A stretch of DNA of 64,000 nt from assembly GCF_001598235.1 (NCBI RefSeq), contig NZ_BCYO01000001.1, positions 248,001 through 312,000 on the forward strand. The letters are read 5' to 3'. The notes beneath the pieces were generated by a model that saw nothing but the letters and a program-made list of their open reading frames with translations, had not been told where the DNA came from and did not search any database. Below are positions 53,642 through 61,986 of the stretch, in pieces. Within the stretch, counting starts at the first letter, position 1. Each line of letters opens with the position of its first letter. This DNA is from Polaromonas jejuensis NBRC 106434 (lineage in GTDB: Bacteria > Pseudomonadota > Gammaproteobacteria > Burkholderiales > Burkholderiaceae_C). The position numbers were made by a program, and so were the translations under genes.

Positions 53642-53665
53642 TATCGATAACTGCCTATGGTCGAT
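53642..53665 (+). repeat. Right copy of imperfect direct repeat flanking the accessory cassette
   Basis: TATCGATA (53642-53649) followed by CCTATGGTCGAT (53654-53665), matching the blocks at 50903-50934 in the same order and orientation. It lies 137 bases after the beta-family gene. Confidence 0.4.
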
Positions 53666-53719
53666 GCCTGGGCGACTTGACGATTCTTTGCAGAAGCAGG
53701 ATATGCAACATTTTCACAA

Positions 53720-53733
53720 AGCAATTGATTGCT
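53720..53733. promoter_or_regulatory. Palindrome upstream of a TetR-family gene, possible operator
   Basis: AGCAAT-TG-ATTGCT, a perfect 6-bp dyad, 32 bases before the ATG of the TetR gene in an AT-rich promoter region. Confidence 0.45.
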
Positions 53734-53765
53734 AAAAATATCGTCTTTTGCTAAGGTCTGTCCCC

Positions 53766-54470
53766 ATGGACAAACCCGCTGCGCGCGCCCGCCCTGCCGC
53801 TCGCGTTCCCACTGAGCCTCAGAGCGCGCCCGCTGCTTCAGGAAAGCGGCCGCGCGGCCGCCCCCGCAAAACCCTGGACGAACGAGACGACGGTAACCGG
53901 CGGGTGGAACTGGTCAATGCCGCGGCCCGGCTGTTTCACAAGAAGGGTTTTGACGCCACCAGCACGCGCGACATCGCCGCGGCGGTGGGCATGCACAGCG
54001 GCTCGCCCTTTTATCACTTCAAAAGCAAGGGCGCGCTGCTCTACGCCGTGGTGGACGAGGGCATGCGCTCCGCCATTGCGCGGCAGACGGCGGTCCTGCA
54101 AGCCGCCGCGCAGGCAGCGCCCGACCCGTCCGCCCTGCTTCGCGTGCTGGTCCACAATCATTTCGATGTATTGCTGGGTCCGGGCAGTGATTTCATTCCC
54201 GTCATGCTTTACGAATCGCGGGCGCTCACGGCGAGGCAACGGGCATCGCTGGCCAAACTGCGCAGCGACTACGAGGCCGTCTGGGTGCCCGTATTGGAGG
54301 CCCTGACCCGCACGGGCCGACTCAAGGCCCCCCTCAAGCTGGCGCGCCTGCTGATCTTTGGCGCACTCAACTGGTCGGTGCAATGGTTTGATGCCCGCAA
54401 GGATGCTTCCCTGGATGACCTGGCGGACGCGGCCATGGCGCTTTTTTTGCAGGCCCCCTGCTCGTCATGA
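53766..54470 (+). CDS. TetR-family regulator with basic N-terminal tail
   Basis: Regulator of 234 residues. A Pro/Ala/Arg-rich tail with an AT-hook-like KRPRGRPRK (residues about 27-36) precedes the TetR HTH (RRVELVNAAARLFHKKGFDATSTRDIAAAVGMHSGSPFYHFKSKGALLYAVVDEGM). The ligand domain resembles TetR proteins that control lipid or CoA genes. The ATG at 53766 is preferred to an upstream start at 53748, which lies in the promoter. A thioesterase gene follows in the same direction and may be its target. Confidence 0.88.
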   Translation: MDKPAARARPAARVPTEPQSAPAASGKRPRGRPRKTLDERDDGNRRVELVNAAARLFHKKGFDATSTRDIAAAVGMHSGSPFYHFKSKGALLYAVVDEGMRSAIARQTAVLQAAAQAAPDPSALLRVLVHNHFDVLLGPGSDFIPVMLYESRALTARQRASLAKLRSDYEAVWVPVLEALTRTGRLKAPLKLARLLIFGALNWSVQWFDARKDASLDDLADAAMALFLQAPCSS

Positions 54471-54563
54471 AGCGCTTGATCGCCGTGAGGCAGGGGCGGT
54501 GGGCTGCGCCGCGCACGGGCTGCTCGGGCTGGCATGTTGAAAAATTTTGAAGGACTGCGCCGA

Positions 54564-55073
54564 ATGACAACCAGAACGATGAGCAAAGCACTGACCGCCC
54601 CCGCTGTTCCCGACATTGAATTTGAAGAAGAGTTCGTCACGGGCCTCAAAAACATCTTTGAAGAAAAGATAGTTTTCAACAAATTGCTGGGCCTGAAGAT
54701 CAGCTCGCTCAGGGCCGACCGGGTGATGGCCCGCATCGACATGCGCAACGAGCTGATAGGCCACTATGCCCACAACCGCATTCACGGCGGCGTGATCAGC
54801 GCCGGGCTGGACGCCATGGGCGGGCTGGCGGTGATGGCGGCCATTGGTGCGCGCCACATGGACGAAACGCCCCTGCAGCGGCTGCACCGTTTTGCCAAGC
54901 TCGGCACGATTGACCTGCGGGTGGACTATTTGCGTCCCGGCATAGGCGATCACTTTGAGCTGCGCGCCGAGGTGCTGCGCCTGGGCTCGCGGGTGGCGAG
55001 CACGCGCATGGAGTTTCTGGGGGCCGACGGCAAGCTTTTTTCCACGGCGGCTGCGGCTTATATCGTCTCGTAG
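54564..55073 (+). CDS. Hotdog thioesterase, PaaI/YigI-type
   Basis: Acyl-CoA thioesterase-like protein of 169 residues. The HGG motif of the hotdog active site is in HNRIHGGVISAGLDAMGGLAVMAA; RADRVMARIDMRNELIGHYA before it and FAKLGTIDLRVDYLRPGIGDHFELRAEVLRLGSRVASTRMEF after it fit the fold. The start at 54564 has AGGA 10 bases ahead; ATGs at 54534 and 54579 are possible. It follows the TetR gene after about 93 bases and may be controlled by it. Confidence 0.83.
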   Translation: MTTRTMSKALTAPAVPDIEFEEEFVTGLKNIFEEKIVFNKLLGLKISSLRADRVMARIDMRNELIGHYAHNRIHGGVISAGLDAMGGLAVMAAIGARHMDETPLQRLHRFAKLGTIDLRVDYLRPGIGDHFELRAEVLRLGSRVASTRMEFLGADGKLFSTAAAAYIVS

Positions 55074-55121
55074 TTTTCCGCGCCTAAGGCCGGCACCGGA
55101 TTTTCTGGAAGCCGCCGCAAG

Positions 55122-56507
55122 CTATCCGTTGCAGGCGTTCCCGAGCATGTCCAGAAAGCGCTGGCGCCACCAGTGCACATCCTGCTCCCGGATATTTTTA
55201 AGCAGCCTCTGGTGCCGCGCCTGCCGCTCTTGCAACGGCATCTGAAGCGCCCGCTGCATGGTGTCCGCCGTGCCGTCTGTGTCGTAGGGGTTGACCAGCA
55301 AGGCCTCTTTCAGCTGCTCCGCAGCCCCCGCAAAGCGGGACAGCACCAGCACCCCGGGATCTGCCGGGTCCTGCGCGGCAATGAATTCCTTGGCCACCAG
55401 ATTCATGCCGTCGCGCAGCGGCGTGACCAGCGCCACCCGTGCCGCGCGGTAAAGCCCGGGCAGGCGCTTGCGCGCCACATTGCGGTGGATGAAGCGGACG
55501 GGCATCCAGTCCAGCTCGCCAAAGTTGCCATTGGTGGCGCCGCACAGACTCTCCAGTTCCTGGAGCAGGTCGGTGTAGGTCCCCATGTCTTCCCGGCTTG
55601 GCGAGGCAATCTGGATCAGCGTGGCGCTGCGAATGTTTTCCGGGTATTTTTTTAGCAGGGCCTCAAACGCGCGCAAGCGTTGCGGCAGGCCTTTGGAATA
55701 GTCCAGACGCTCCACGCCCAGCAGCAGTTTGCGGCGCGAATACTCCTCTTTCATGCGGTCATACATGTCGCTCGCTTCCTTGCCATGCGTGAGCGCTGCG
55801 AATTCATCCACGTCAATGCCAATCGGGAAGGCTCCTGCCTGCACGGTGCGGTGAAAGGCCCGAAAACGATGCTCACCCAGGTCCACGGCACCGGCCTCGG
55901 CCTGCACATAGCGCGAAAAGTTTTGCAGGTCGGCCTCGCTCTGAAAGCCCAACAGGTCGTAGTCAAACATGGCACGCATCAGCCATTCGTGCTGGGGGAT
56001 GGCCGCCAGCACCTGCTGCGGCGGCAGCGGAATGTGCAGGAAAAACCCGATGCGTTGGGTAGCGCCCAAGGCGCGCAATTCGGCGGCCAGCGGAATCAGG
56101 TGGTAGTCGTGCACCCAGAGGATGTCGTCGGGTTTGAGTTGCGTCATCAGCTTGCGTGCAAACAGCTGGTTCACGCGGCGGTAGGCGCCGATGAAACCCG
56201 CGTCAAAACGCGCCAGATCCAGCCGGTAATGAAACACCGGCCAGAGCACGCCGTTGCTGTAGCCCAGGTAATAGCCGGCGTGGTCTTCGGCGGACAGGTC
56301 CACGGTGGCCAGTGTGACGTTGCCGGCTTGCTGCACATGCAGCTCGCCTTCGCCGGGGGCCCCGCCCTCAACCACGGTGCCGCTCCAGCCGAACCAGAGT
56401 CCACCGGTGGCGTTGAGCGCATCGCCCAGCGCCACGGCCAGGCCGCCAGCCGCCGCCGCCTTGCGCGGATCGGCCACGCGGTTGGAGACAACAACCAAGC
56501 GACTCAT
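55122..56507 (-). CDS. otsA: Trehalose-6-phosphate synthase
   Basis: GT20 glycosyltransferase of 461 residues making trehalose-6-phosphate from UDP-glucose and glucose-6-phosphate. Seen: [88 protein letters not shown] and [36 protein letters not shown]. The reading frame is open further upstream; the ATG at 56507 gives the family N-terminus. Last gene of otsB-GH15-otsA; a GC-rich repeat fills the gap before it. Confidence 0.95.
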   Translation of the reverse strand: MSRLVVVSNRVADPRKAAAAGGLAVALGDALNATGGLWFGWSGTVVEGGAPGEGELHVQQAGNVTLATVDLSAEDHAGYYLGYSNGVLWPVFHYRLDLARFDAGFIGAYRRVNQLFARKLMTQLKPDDILWVHDYHLIPLAAELRALGATQRIGFFLHIPLPPQQVLAAIPQHEWLMRAMFDYDLLGFQSEADLQNFSRYVQAEAGAVDLGEHRFRAFHRTVQAGAFPIGIDVDEFAALTHGKEASDMYDRMKEEYSRRKLLLGVERLDYSKGLPQRLRAFEALLKKYPENIRSATLIQIASPSREDMGTYTDLLQELESLCGATNGNFGELDWMPVRFIHRNVARKRLPGLYRAARVALVTPLRDGMNLVAKEFIAAQDPADPGVLVLSRFAGAAEQLKEALLVNPYDTDGTADTMQRALQMPLQERQARHQRLLKNIREQDVHWWRQRFLDMLGNACNG

Positions 56508-56549
56508 CCCGTGCGACCGAATATGGAGAGTTGGCTGCTGACACCAGCA

Positions 56550-56640
56550 GGGGCCGCGGAACCGGCTTTGCCGGGCCGCAGGCGCCAGCCCCCTGCAAGG
56601 GGGGGAGGTGCTACACGAAGTGAGCATCCGGCGGGGGTGT
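56550..56640 (-). repeat. GC-rich intergenic repeat, copy 1
   Basis: Shares GGGGCCGCGG, a CCGGC-TTT-GCCGG stem (56562-56574), CCGCAGGCGC and CACGAAGTGA...GGGGG with the copy at 61901-61985. In the other copy the stem is CTGGC-TTT-GCCAG, a compensating pair change. It ends directly at the stop codon of the GH15 gene. Confidence 0.7.
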
Positions 56641-58485
56641 TCATACCTGACTATCCCAGGGCGCGGAAAGGCGGACCGCCGCGTTGATGATGCCCACCAT
56701 GGAATAGGTCTGCGGGAAGTTGCCCCACATCTCGCCGGTGACCGGGTGCGTGTCTTCCGACAGCAGGCCCAGATGGTTGCGTGCGGCCAGCATGGTTTCA
56801 AAAATTTCACGCGCCTGCGCCTTGCGGCCAATGCGCGCCAGGGCATCGATGCGCCAGAACGTGCAGATATTGAAGGCGGTTTCCGGCTTGCCGAAATCGT
56901 CGGAGGCCTCGTAGCGGCGCATGTAGGGGCCGTCGCACAAATGGGTCTCCAGCGCGTCCACGGTGGTGATGAAGCGCGGATCTTTCGGGTCGATAAAGCC
57001 CACCTCAATCATCAGCAGCACGCTGGCATCCAGGTCCCGCCCGCCAAAACTTTCGGCAAAGGCCTGGCGCTCTTCGCACCAGGACTCATGCAAAATGCGC
57101 GCCTGCATTTGCTGGGCATGGCCTTGCCAGTAGGCGGCACGCTCGGGCAGTTGGAGCACCCGCGCAATTTTGGCCAGGCGGTCGCACGCCGCCCAGCACA
57201 TCAGGGCCGAGGAAGTGTGCACGCGGGCACGCGTGCGCAACTCCCACATGCCGGCGTCGGGTTGGTCGTAATTTTTTGCCGCCTGCTCGCCGACGGCTTC
57301 GAGCCGCTTGAACTCGGCCGGCCCTGCGCGGTGCAGCAGCCGGAGGTCATGAAAAGCCTGCGCCGCACCCAGCACCACATTGCCATAGACGTCATGCTGA
57401 AAATGCTCTTGTGCCTGGTTGCCCACGCGCACCGGCCCCATGCCACGGTAGCCGCCCAGATGCGCCACGACGGATTCGGGCAGTTCGCGCTCCAGGCCAA
57501 TGCCGTACAGCGGCTGGATGTGGCCGCCGTTGGCCTGCACCACCACGTTGCTCAGCCAGCGCAGGTAGTCTTCCATGGTGCCCACTTCCGAGAGGCTGTT
57601 GAGTGCACGCACGACAAAAAAGGCATCGCGCAGCCAGCAGTAGCGGTAATCCCAGTTGCGCTGGCTGCCCGGCGCCTCCGGGATGCTGGTGGTCATGGCG
57701 GCGACGATGGCGCCGGTGTCTTCAAACAGGGACAGCTTGAGCGTGATGGCCGCGCGGATCACCGCTTCCTGCCACTCCTGCGGAATGGCCAGGCGCTGGC
57801 TCCACCGGCGCCAGTAAGTCACGGTTTCCTGTTCAAACAGCCGCGCCGTATCGGCAATGCCGTCGGCCAGCGACTCGTCGGCGCCCAGCAGAAAATTGTG
57901 CTCGCGCGTCAGCACGAAAGGCTGTTTGGACAGCAGGTGAGACAGCGGGGCGTCGGTGGTCAGCCGCAGCGTCAGTGCATCACCTACATAGCGCAGGTGG
58001 TTGCTGCCTCGTGTAATCAGGGGTTTGCGCCGGCCCCAGTCAAAACGGACGTCCAGCGACACGCGGATGCGCGGCGCGCCATGGAGGGGACGCACGCGCC
58101 GCACCAGCGTCATGGGGCGAAAGAAGCGCGAGCGGCTGAAAAAACGCGGCGCAAAGTCGGTGATTTCTATGCCCTGGCCGTTTTTGTCAAACAGCTGGGT
58201 GCGCAGCACGGCGGTATTGGGCTCGTACCACTGCCGCGACTCGGCGAAGTCCTCAATCTCGATGGAAAAAGCGCTGGGCTGGACGTTGCCATCGTCTGTT
58301 TGGGCTGTGCCCGGTTGCAGCAGCGCGTTGAACACCGGGTCGCCATCAAAGCGCGGCAGGCAGCACCAGACGATACGCCCGCGTGCATCAATCAGCGCAC
58401 TGAACGCGCAGTTGCCGACCACTCCCAGTGAGAGCGAAGGTGCCGCGGGTGGTGCAAAGCGCACGGAGTCTTCGGCAACGGTCAT
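56641..58485 (-). CDS. GH15 family glucoamylase/trehalase-like protein
   Basis: Glycoside hydrolase family 15 protein of 614 residues: an N-terminal beta-sandwich (GVVGNCAFSALIDARGRIVWCCLPRFDGDPVFNALL) and an (alpha/alpha)6 barrel with EAPGSQRNWDYRYCWLRDAFFVVRAL, QPLYGIGLERELPE and FNICTFWRIDALARIG. GH15 includes glucoamylases and the trehalases of actinobacteria and archaea. Lying between otsB and otsA, trehalase activity or degradation of a related glucoside is likely. Its start overlaps the otsB stop (ATGA). Confidence 0.88.
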   Translation of the reverse strand: MTVAEDSVRFAPPAAPSLSLGVVGNCAFSALIDARGRIVWCCLPRFDGDPVFNALLQPGTAQTDDGNVQPSAFSIEIEDFAESRQWYEPNTAVLRTQLFDKNGQGIEITDFAPRFFSRSRFFRPMTLVRRVRPLHGAPRIRVSLDVRFDWGRRKPLITRGSNHLRYVGDALTLRLTTDAPLSHLLSKQPFVLTREHNFLLGADESLADGIADTARLFEQETVTYWRRWSQRLAIPQEWQEAVIRAAITLKLSLFEDTGAIVAAMTTSIPEAPGSQRNWDYRYCWLRDAFFVVRALNSLSEVGTMEDYLRWLSNVVVQANGGHIQPLYGIGLERELPESVVAHLGGYRGMGPVRVGNQAQEHFQHDVYGNVVLGAAQAFHDLRLLHRAGPAEFKRLEAVGEQAAKNYDQPDAGMWELRTRARVHTSSALMCWAACDRLAKIARVLQLPERAAYWQGHAQQMQARILHESWCEERQAFAESFGGRDLDASVLLMIEVGFIDPKDPRFITTVDALETHLCDGPYMRRYEASDDFGKPETAFNICTFWRIDALARIGRKAQAREIFETMLAARNHLGLLSEDTHPVTGEMWGNFPQTYSMVGIINAAVRLSAPWDSQV

Positions 58486-59252
58486 GGGCGGATACTCCCC
58501 GTGGTGTTTTCATCGCAGGCTGCCCGCAGCCACTGGCGCAGTGCCTTCGGCGTTGCGCAGCGGTAGCGGGCCAGCGTTGCGCCTTCGCCGACCTTGATGC
58601 CCTGGCCGCCCAAACCCTGAACGGCCGAAAACCCGGCCTCATCGGTGGTGTCGTCGCCAGCGAACAGGGGCAGGCGGCCGGCGAAGGGCGATTCCCTCAT
58701 GAAGGCTTCGATGGCGCTGCCCTTGCTGATGCCCGCCGGCTTGACTTCAAAGACAGATTTGCCGTGCAGCAATTCGACGCCTGAGGTATGGTCGGCTGCC
58801 TCCGCCATAAATTGCCGGCAAAGCGCTTCCAGCTCGGGGGCCTGGCGGTAGTGCAACGCCAGGCTTGCGGGCTTGATTTCCACGTGCAGGCCGGGGTGGC
58901 TTTCCGCCAGCGCCGTGGTCTGCCGAATGAGCTCCCGCAGGTCGGGCGATGCCAGGCGAAGAAGCTTTCCGCCGGGCCAGCGCTGGTGCGCACCATGCTC
59001 GGCGGCCGTGGTGAGCTGCAAAGGCCCCAGAAAGCCATCCAGGTCCGCGAGCTGGCGTCCTGACACGACGGCCAGCGCGCCTTTCAGCCGTCGTTCAAGC
59101 TGCCTCAGGAGCGGCACCAGGTCGGCGGGCACCTGCACGGCCTCGGGCTGCGGCGCGATGTCGACCAGCGTGCCGTCAAAGTCCAGGAAAAGTGCGGTCT
59201 GCGGGCCAATGCCAGGCAGGGGCATTGAAGAAGGGGCGGGTGAAAGCTGCAT
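58482..59252 (-). CDS. otsB: Trehalose-6-phosphate phosphatase
   Basis: HAD-superfamily phosphatase of 256 residues that removes phosphate from trehalose-6-phosphate. Motif I is FLDFDGTLVDIA, motif II VVSGRQLADL, followed by AEHGAHQR, and motifs III-IV lie around SKGSAIEAFM and PLFAGDDTTDEAGF. The ATG at 59252 has AAGG at a good distance; a TTG 18 bases upstream is less likely. First gene of the otsB-GH15-otsA operon. Confidence 0.93.
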   Translation of the reverse strand: MQLSPAPSSMPLPGIGPQTALFLDFDGTLVDIAPQPEAVQVPADLVPLLRQLERRLKGALAVVSGRQLADLDGFLGPLQLTTAAEHGAHQRWPGGKLLRLASPDLRELIRQTTALAESHPGLHVEIKPASLALHYRQAPELEALCRQFMAEAADHTSGVELLHGKSVFEVKPAGISKGSAIEAFMRESPFAGRLPLFAGDDTTDEAGFSAVQGLGGQGIKVGEGATLARYRCATPKALRQWLRAACDENTTGSIRP

Positions 59253-59327
59253 CGCTGCCAACCTTAGCAAAACCGGCCTTCAATGGCTGTAGGCCGGTTT
59301 CGCTTTTGCAGCACTTTCCCCTGTGAC

Positions 59328-60608
59328 TCAGGGGCTCTTTCCCGCCAGGAAGCCGCAGCGCTGGTCTACCGCGGCCACCCGCGCCTGGTGAATCAGCTCG
59401 CCTACCTGCTTGCCGTTCTGGCCGGCCGCCTGCGCCTCGGCGGCCACCAGGTGGGTTGCCACGGATTGGGCCGCAGCCAGTGCCTCCAGCAGCCGTGGGC
59501 GCTGAGGGTAGGGGGCCTGTTCAAATCCGAGGCGCCCGCGGGCGTCGCATTCGCAGGCCAGCAGGACGTCGGCAAAGCGCCTGGGCTTGCGAAAGGCGTC
59601 GCAGCGCTCCAGCAGCCGCACCACGGCGGCGGCGCCGAATTCGGCACTGCGGTGGATGTTGCCGTGCTCGCGCGCCACCACGTCGGCCAGTTCGCGGCAG
59701 TCGGTCGGTACCCGCAGGCGCTCGCAGACGCCCAGGAGCTGCTGCGCGCTGCGCTCTTCGTGGCCGGTATGCCGGGGCAGAATATCGGCCGGCGTCGTGC
59801 CCTTGCCCAGGTCGTGGCACAGGCAGGCAAAGCGCACCGGCAAGGAGGCGTCCAGCTGCGCCGCCATGTCCAGCACCATCATCAGGTGGATGCCGGTGTC
59901 CACCTCGGGGTGGTAGTCGGCGCGCTGCGGCACGCCCCAGAGCCTGGCAACTTCAGGCAGCAGCTTTTGCAGCGCCCCGCATTCGCGCAGCACCTCAAAC
60001 AGACGTGACGGCTTGTCCTCCATCAGGCCGCGGGCCAGTTCCTGCCACACCCGTTCGGGCACCAGCGCATCGACTTCGCCGTCTGCCACCATGTCCTGCA
60101 TCAGCGCCAGGGTTTCGGACGCCACGGAAAAGTCCGGAAACCGGGCGGAAAAACGGGCCAGCCGCAGGATGCGCACCGGGTCTTCGCGGAAGGCTTCGGT
60201 CACGTGGCGCAAGACCTTGTCCCGCAGATCCCGTTGCCCGCCGTAAGGATCGATCAGGGCCTCGAAGTCGGCATCAAATACGGCTCCAGCCCCCGAAGAT
60301 CGGGCGGGAGCAGCTATTGAATTGATAGTGAGGTCGCGCCGCGCCAGATCCTGCTCCAGCGTCACGTCGGGCTTGGCGTGGACCACAAAACCGCGGTAGC
60401 CGCGTGCTGTCTTGCGCTCGGTGCGCGCCAGCGCGTATTCCTCCCGGGTTTGCGGATGCAGGAACACCGGAAAGTCCTTGCCCACCGGCAGGTAGCCCTG
60501 GGCCACCAGTTCTTCGGGCGTGGCCCCCACCACCACCCAGTCGTGGTCCTGTACGGCCAGACCGAGCAAGGTATCGCGCACCGCGCCACCAACCATGTAA
60601 ATCTGCAT
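59328..60608 (-). CDS. cca: tRNA nucleotidyltransferase (CCA-adding), with HD domain
   Basis: Class II CCA-adding enzyme of 426 residues that completes or repairs tRNA 3' ends. MQIYMVGGAVRDTLLG opens the nucleotidyltransferase, DHDWVVVGATPEELVAQGY follows, the RRDLTINSIA motif is at about residues 95-104, and a C-terminal HD phosphohydrolase domain has FACLCHDLGKGTTP with the HD pair. The TINSIA codons are AT-rich (TCA, ATA) and coincide with one copy of the 17-bp palindrome. After it, APARSSGAGAVFDADFEA is longer than in most homologues. Confidence 0.94.
   Translation of the reverse strand: MQIYMVGGAVRDTLLGLAVQDHDWVVVGATPEELVAQGYLPVGKDFPVFLHPQTREEYALARTERKTARGYRGFVVHAKPDVTLEQDLARRDLTINSIAAPARSSGAGAVFDADFEALIDPYGGQRDLRDKVLRHVTEAFREDPVRILRLARFSARFPDFSVASETLALMQDMVADGEVDALVPERVWQELARGLMEDKPSRLFEVLRECGALQKLLPEVARLWGVPQRADYHPEVDTGIHLMMVLDMAAQLDASLPVRFACLCHDLGKGTTPADILPRHTGHEERSAQQLLGVCERLRVPTDCRELADVVAREHGNIHRSAEFGAAAVVRLLERCDAFRKPRRFADVLLACECDARGRLGFEQAPYPQRPRLLEALAAAQSVATHLVAAEAQAAGQNGKQVGELIHQARVAAVDQRCGFLAGKSP
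60313..60329. repeat. Interspersed 17-bp palindrome, copy inside cca
   Basis: GCTATTGAATTGATAGT, two differences from the intergenic copy at 31356-31372. On the minus strand it encodes TINSIA of the conserved CCA-enzyme motif, so part of the match could be coincidental coding sequence. Confidence 0.45.
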
Positions 60609-60676
60609 GGCGGCAGTTTAGCGGCTCAAGAGATTGAATTACAGCCGGGGCCGGCATGACGCCGCCCGGGTGCTGG

Positions 60677-60982
60677 TCAGGAAAACACGGGGCGGAAAAA
60701 ACTGCGCTCGTAGCTGATGATGCAGCGGGTGTCTTCCGCGTACTTAAAGGCGGCCTGGCAGTCCGAATCTTCGAAGGAACGCTGGCGGTAGCTTTCGTAG
60801 GCCGCCAGGCTGCCAAAGGTGAACAGCGCCAGCGCAATGTTATTCGCCCCTTCGCCGGGCATGAAGTAGCCGTGGTGCTTGCCACCGAATTTTTCGACCA
60901 GCGGAATCCACAGTTTGCCGTAATGCTCAAATTCCTTGAGCTTGCTGGCATCAAGTACGTAGCGCAGGTAAATGGTGACCAT
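60677..60982 (-). CDS. NIPSNAP family protein
   Basis: Small dimeric alpha-beta barrel type protein of 101 residues (MVTIYLRYVLDASKLKEFEHYGKLW, KFGGKHHGYFMPGEGANNIALALFTFGSLAAYESYRQ). NIPSNAP proteins have no settled bacterial function. The ATG at 60982 gives the family start; upstream in-frame codons up to 61096 overlap the GST gene. It is separated from the GST gene by 22 bases on the same strand. Confidence 0.8.
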   Translation of the reverse strand: MVTIYLRYVLDASKLKEFEHYGKLWIPLVEKFGGKHHGYFMPGEGANNIALALFTFGSLAAYESYRQRSFEDSDCQAAFKYAEDTRCIISYERSFFRPVFS

Positions 60983-61004
60983 GAGGCGGCTTGCTTTCTG
61001 CGGT

Positions 61005-61748
61005 TCAGCGCTTGATGCGGTAGGGCTCTTCAAAATCGCGGAAATCGTTTTCGGCCAGCGCGTCGTCCACCCAGGCTTTGACGCCGGGCAGGGCATTCAG
61101 GCGCTGGATGTAGGCGGTGATCTCGGCCGGCACCGGCAGGGCATAGCTTTTCAGGCGCATGCAGACCGGCGCAAAAAATGCATCGGCAATGCTGAAGTCG
61201 CCGAACAGGAAGCGAGCCCCCCCGGTCGACTTCGTCTCCCTGTCCCCCGAGGGGGCGTCCGCGGCGGTGCGGGGTCCCTGGTGTTCGGCCAGCAGCTCGC
61301 TCCACATGGCGACCAGGCGCTGCACATCGGCACGCACCGCGGGCTTGTCGCGCCAGATCAGCTGACCGGCCTCCTGCAGGTCGGCTTCAATATTCATCGG
61401 GCAGGCCGAGCGCAGGGCGCCAAAGCCGCTGTGCATTTCGGCGCAAACGCTGCGCGCCCGGGCGCGTGCCGGCACGCTTTGGGGCCAGAGGTTTTTACCG
61501 GGGAAGCGCTCGGCCAGGTACTCGGCAATGGCCAGCGAGTCCCACACCACAAAGCCGCCGTCGTCCAGCGCCGGCACCTTGCCTGCCGGGCTCACGCGGC
61601 CGATTTTTTCCTTGAAGCTGGAGTTGGCGTCAAACGAATCAAAACGCAGCTTGACCTCCTCGAAGGGAATGCCGGCCTGCTTGAGCAGCACCCAGGGCCG
61701 CATGGACCAGGAGGAGTAGTTTTTATTGCCGATGTAGAGCTTGAGCAT
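61005..61748 (-). CDS. Glutathione S-transferase with a repeat-derived insertion
   Basis: GST of 247 residues: thioredoxin-like N-terminal domain (MLKLYIGNKNYSSWSMRPWVLLKQAGIPFEEV, GKVPALDDGGFVVWDSLAIAEYLAERFP) and a helical C-terminal domain (FLFGDFSIADAFFAPVCMRL). Between them, residues about 155-178 (GPRTAADAPSGDRETKSTGG) are low-complexity and encoded by a GC-rich segment related to the intergenic repeats at 56550 and 61901. Most homologues pass directly from the helix ending LLAEHQ to the FLFG turn. The ATG at 61748 begins the GST fold; the frame is open upstream to 61829. Substrate unknown. Confidence 0.87.
   Translation of the reverse strand: MLKLYIGNKNYSSWSMRPWVLLKQAGIPFEEVKLRFDSFDANSSFKEKIGRVSPAGKVPALDDGGFVVWDSLAIAEYLAERFPGKNLWPQSVPARARARSVCAEMHSGFGALRSACPMNIEADLQEAGQLIWRDKPAVRADVQRLVAMWSELLAEHQGPRTAADAPSGDRETKSTGGARFLFGDFSIADAFFAPVCMRLKSYALPVPAEITAYIQRLNALPGVKAWVDDALAENDFRDFEEPYRIKR
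61216..61284 (-). repeat. GC-rich repeat element inside the GST gene
   Basis: On the minus strand it has CGCGGACGCCCCCTCGGGGG, then ACGAAGT and a G-run, the same order of blocks as the second half of the intergenic copy at 61901-61985. The length and phase keep the GST frame open. Confidence 0.6.
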
Positions 61749-61900
61749 GGGATTCCTGTCTGCTGAGAATGGAGGCTGAAATGCAATGACTTGCGATCCT
61801 ACCGCCGCGCCAGCGCGCCATTGATGCAAAAAAACCGCGAAATTGATGCTACACCGCCCCGAACGAACAGGAGGGCCGAGGCTTCCTCTCTACGCCAGCC

Positions 61901-61985
61901 GGGGCCGCGGGACTGGCTTTGCCAGACCGCAGGCGCAGCGGCCCCCTCGGGGGGCAGCGCATTACACGAAGTGAAAAGCGTGGGG
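61901..61985 (-). repeat. GC-rich intergenic repeat, copy 2
   Basis: GGGGCCGCGG, CTGGC-TTT-GCCAG stem (61913-61925), CCGCAGGCGC, CCCCCTCGGGGG hairpin (61943-61954), CACGAAGTGA and GTGGGGG. It lies between the GST gene and the NDUFA9-like gene, ending directly at the latter's stop codon, as copy 1 does for the GH15 gene. Confidence 0.7.
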
Positions 61986-61986
61986 G

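Noticed and set aside
53506..53765. Integrase or tRNA attachment site next to the accessory cassette
   Set aside because: No integrase-like ORF and no cloverleaf-like sequence seen; only the imperfect direct repeat remains as a boundary signal.
55122..57008. Possible fusion of otsA with the C-terminus of the GH15 protein
   Set aside because: The open frame upstream of 56507 is out of phase with the GH15 protein and has no family similarity; OtsA starts at its normal [10 protein letters not shown].
56608..58431. Long plus-strand ORF opposite the GH15 gene
   Set aside because: Shadow of the GH15 coding sequence; no recognisable motif.
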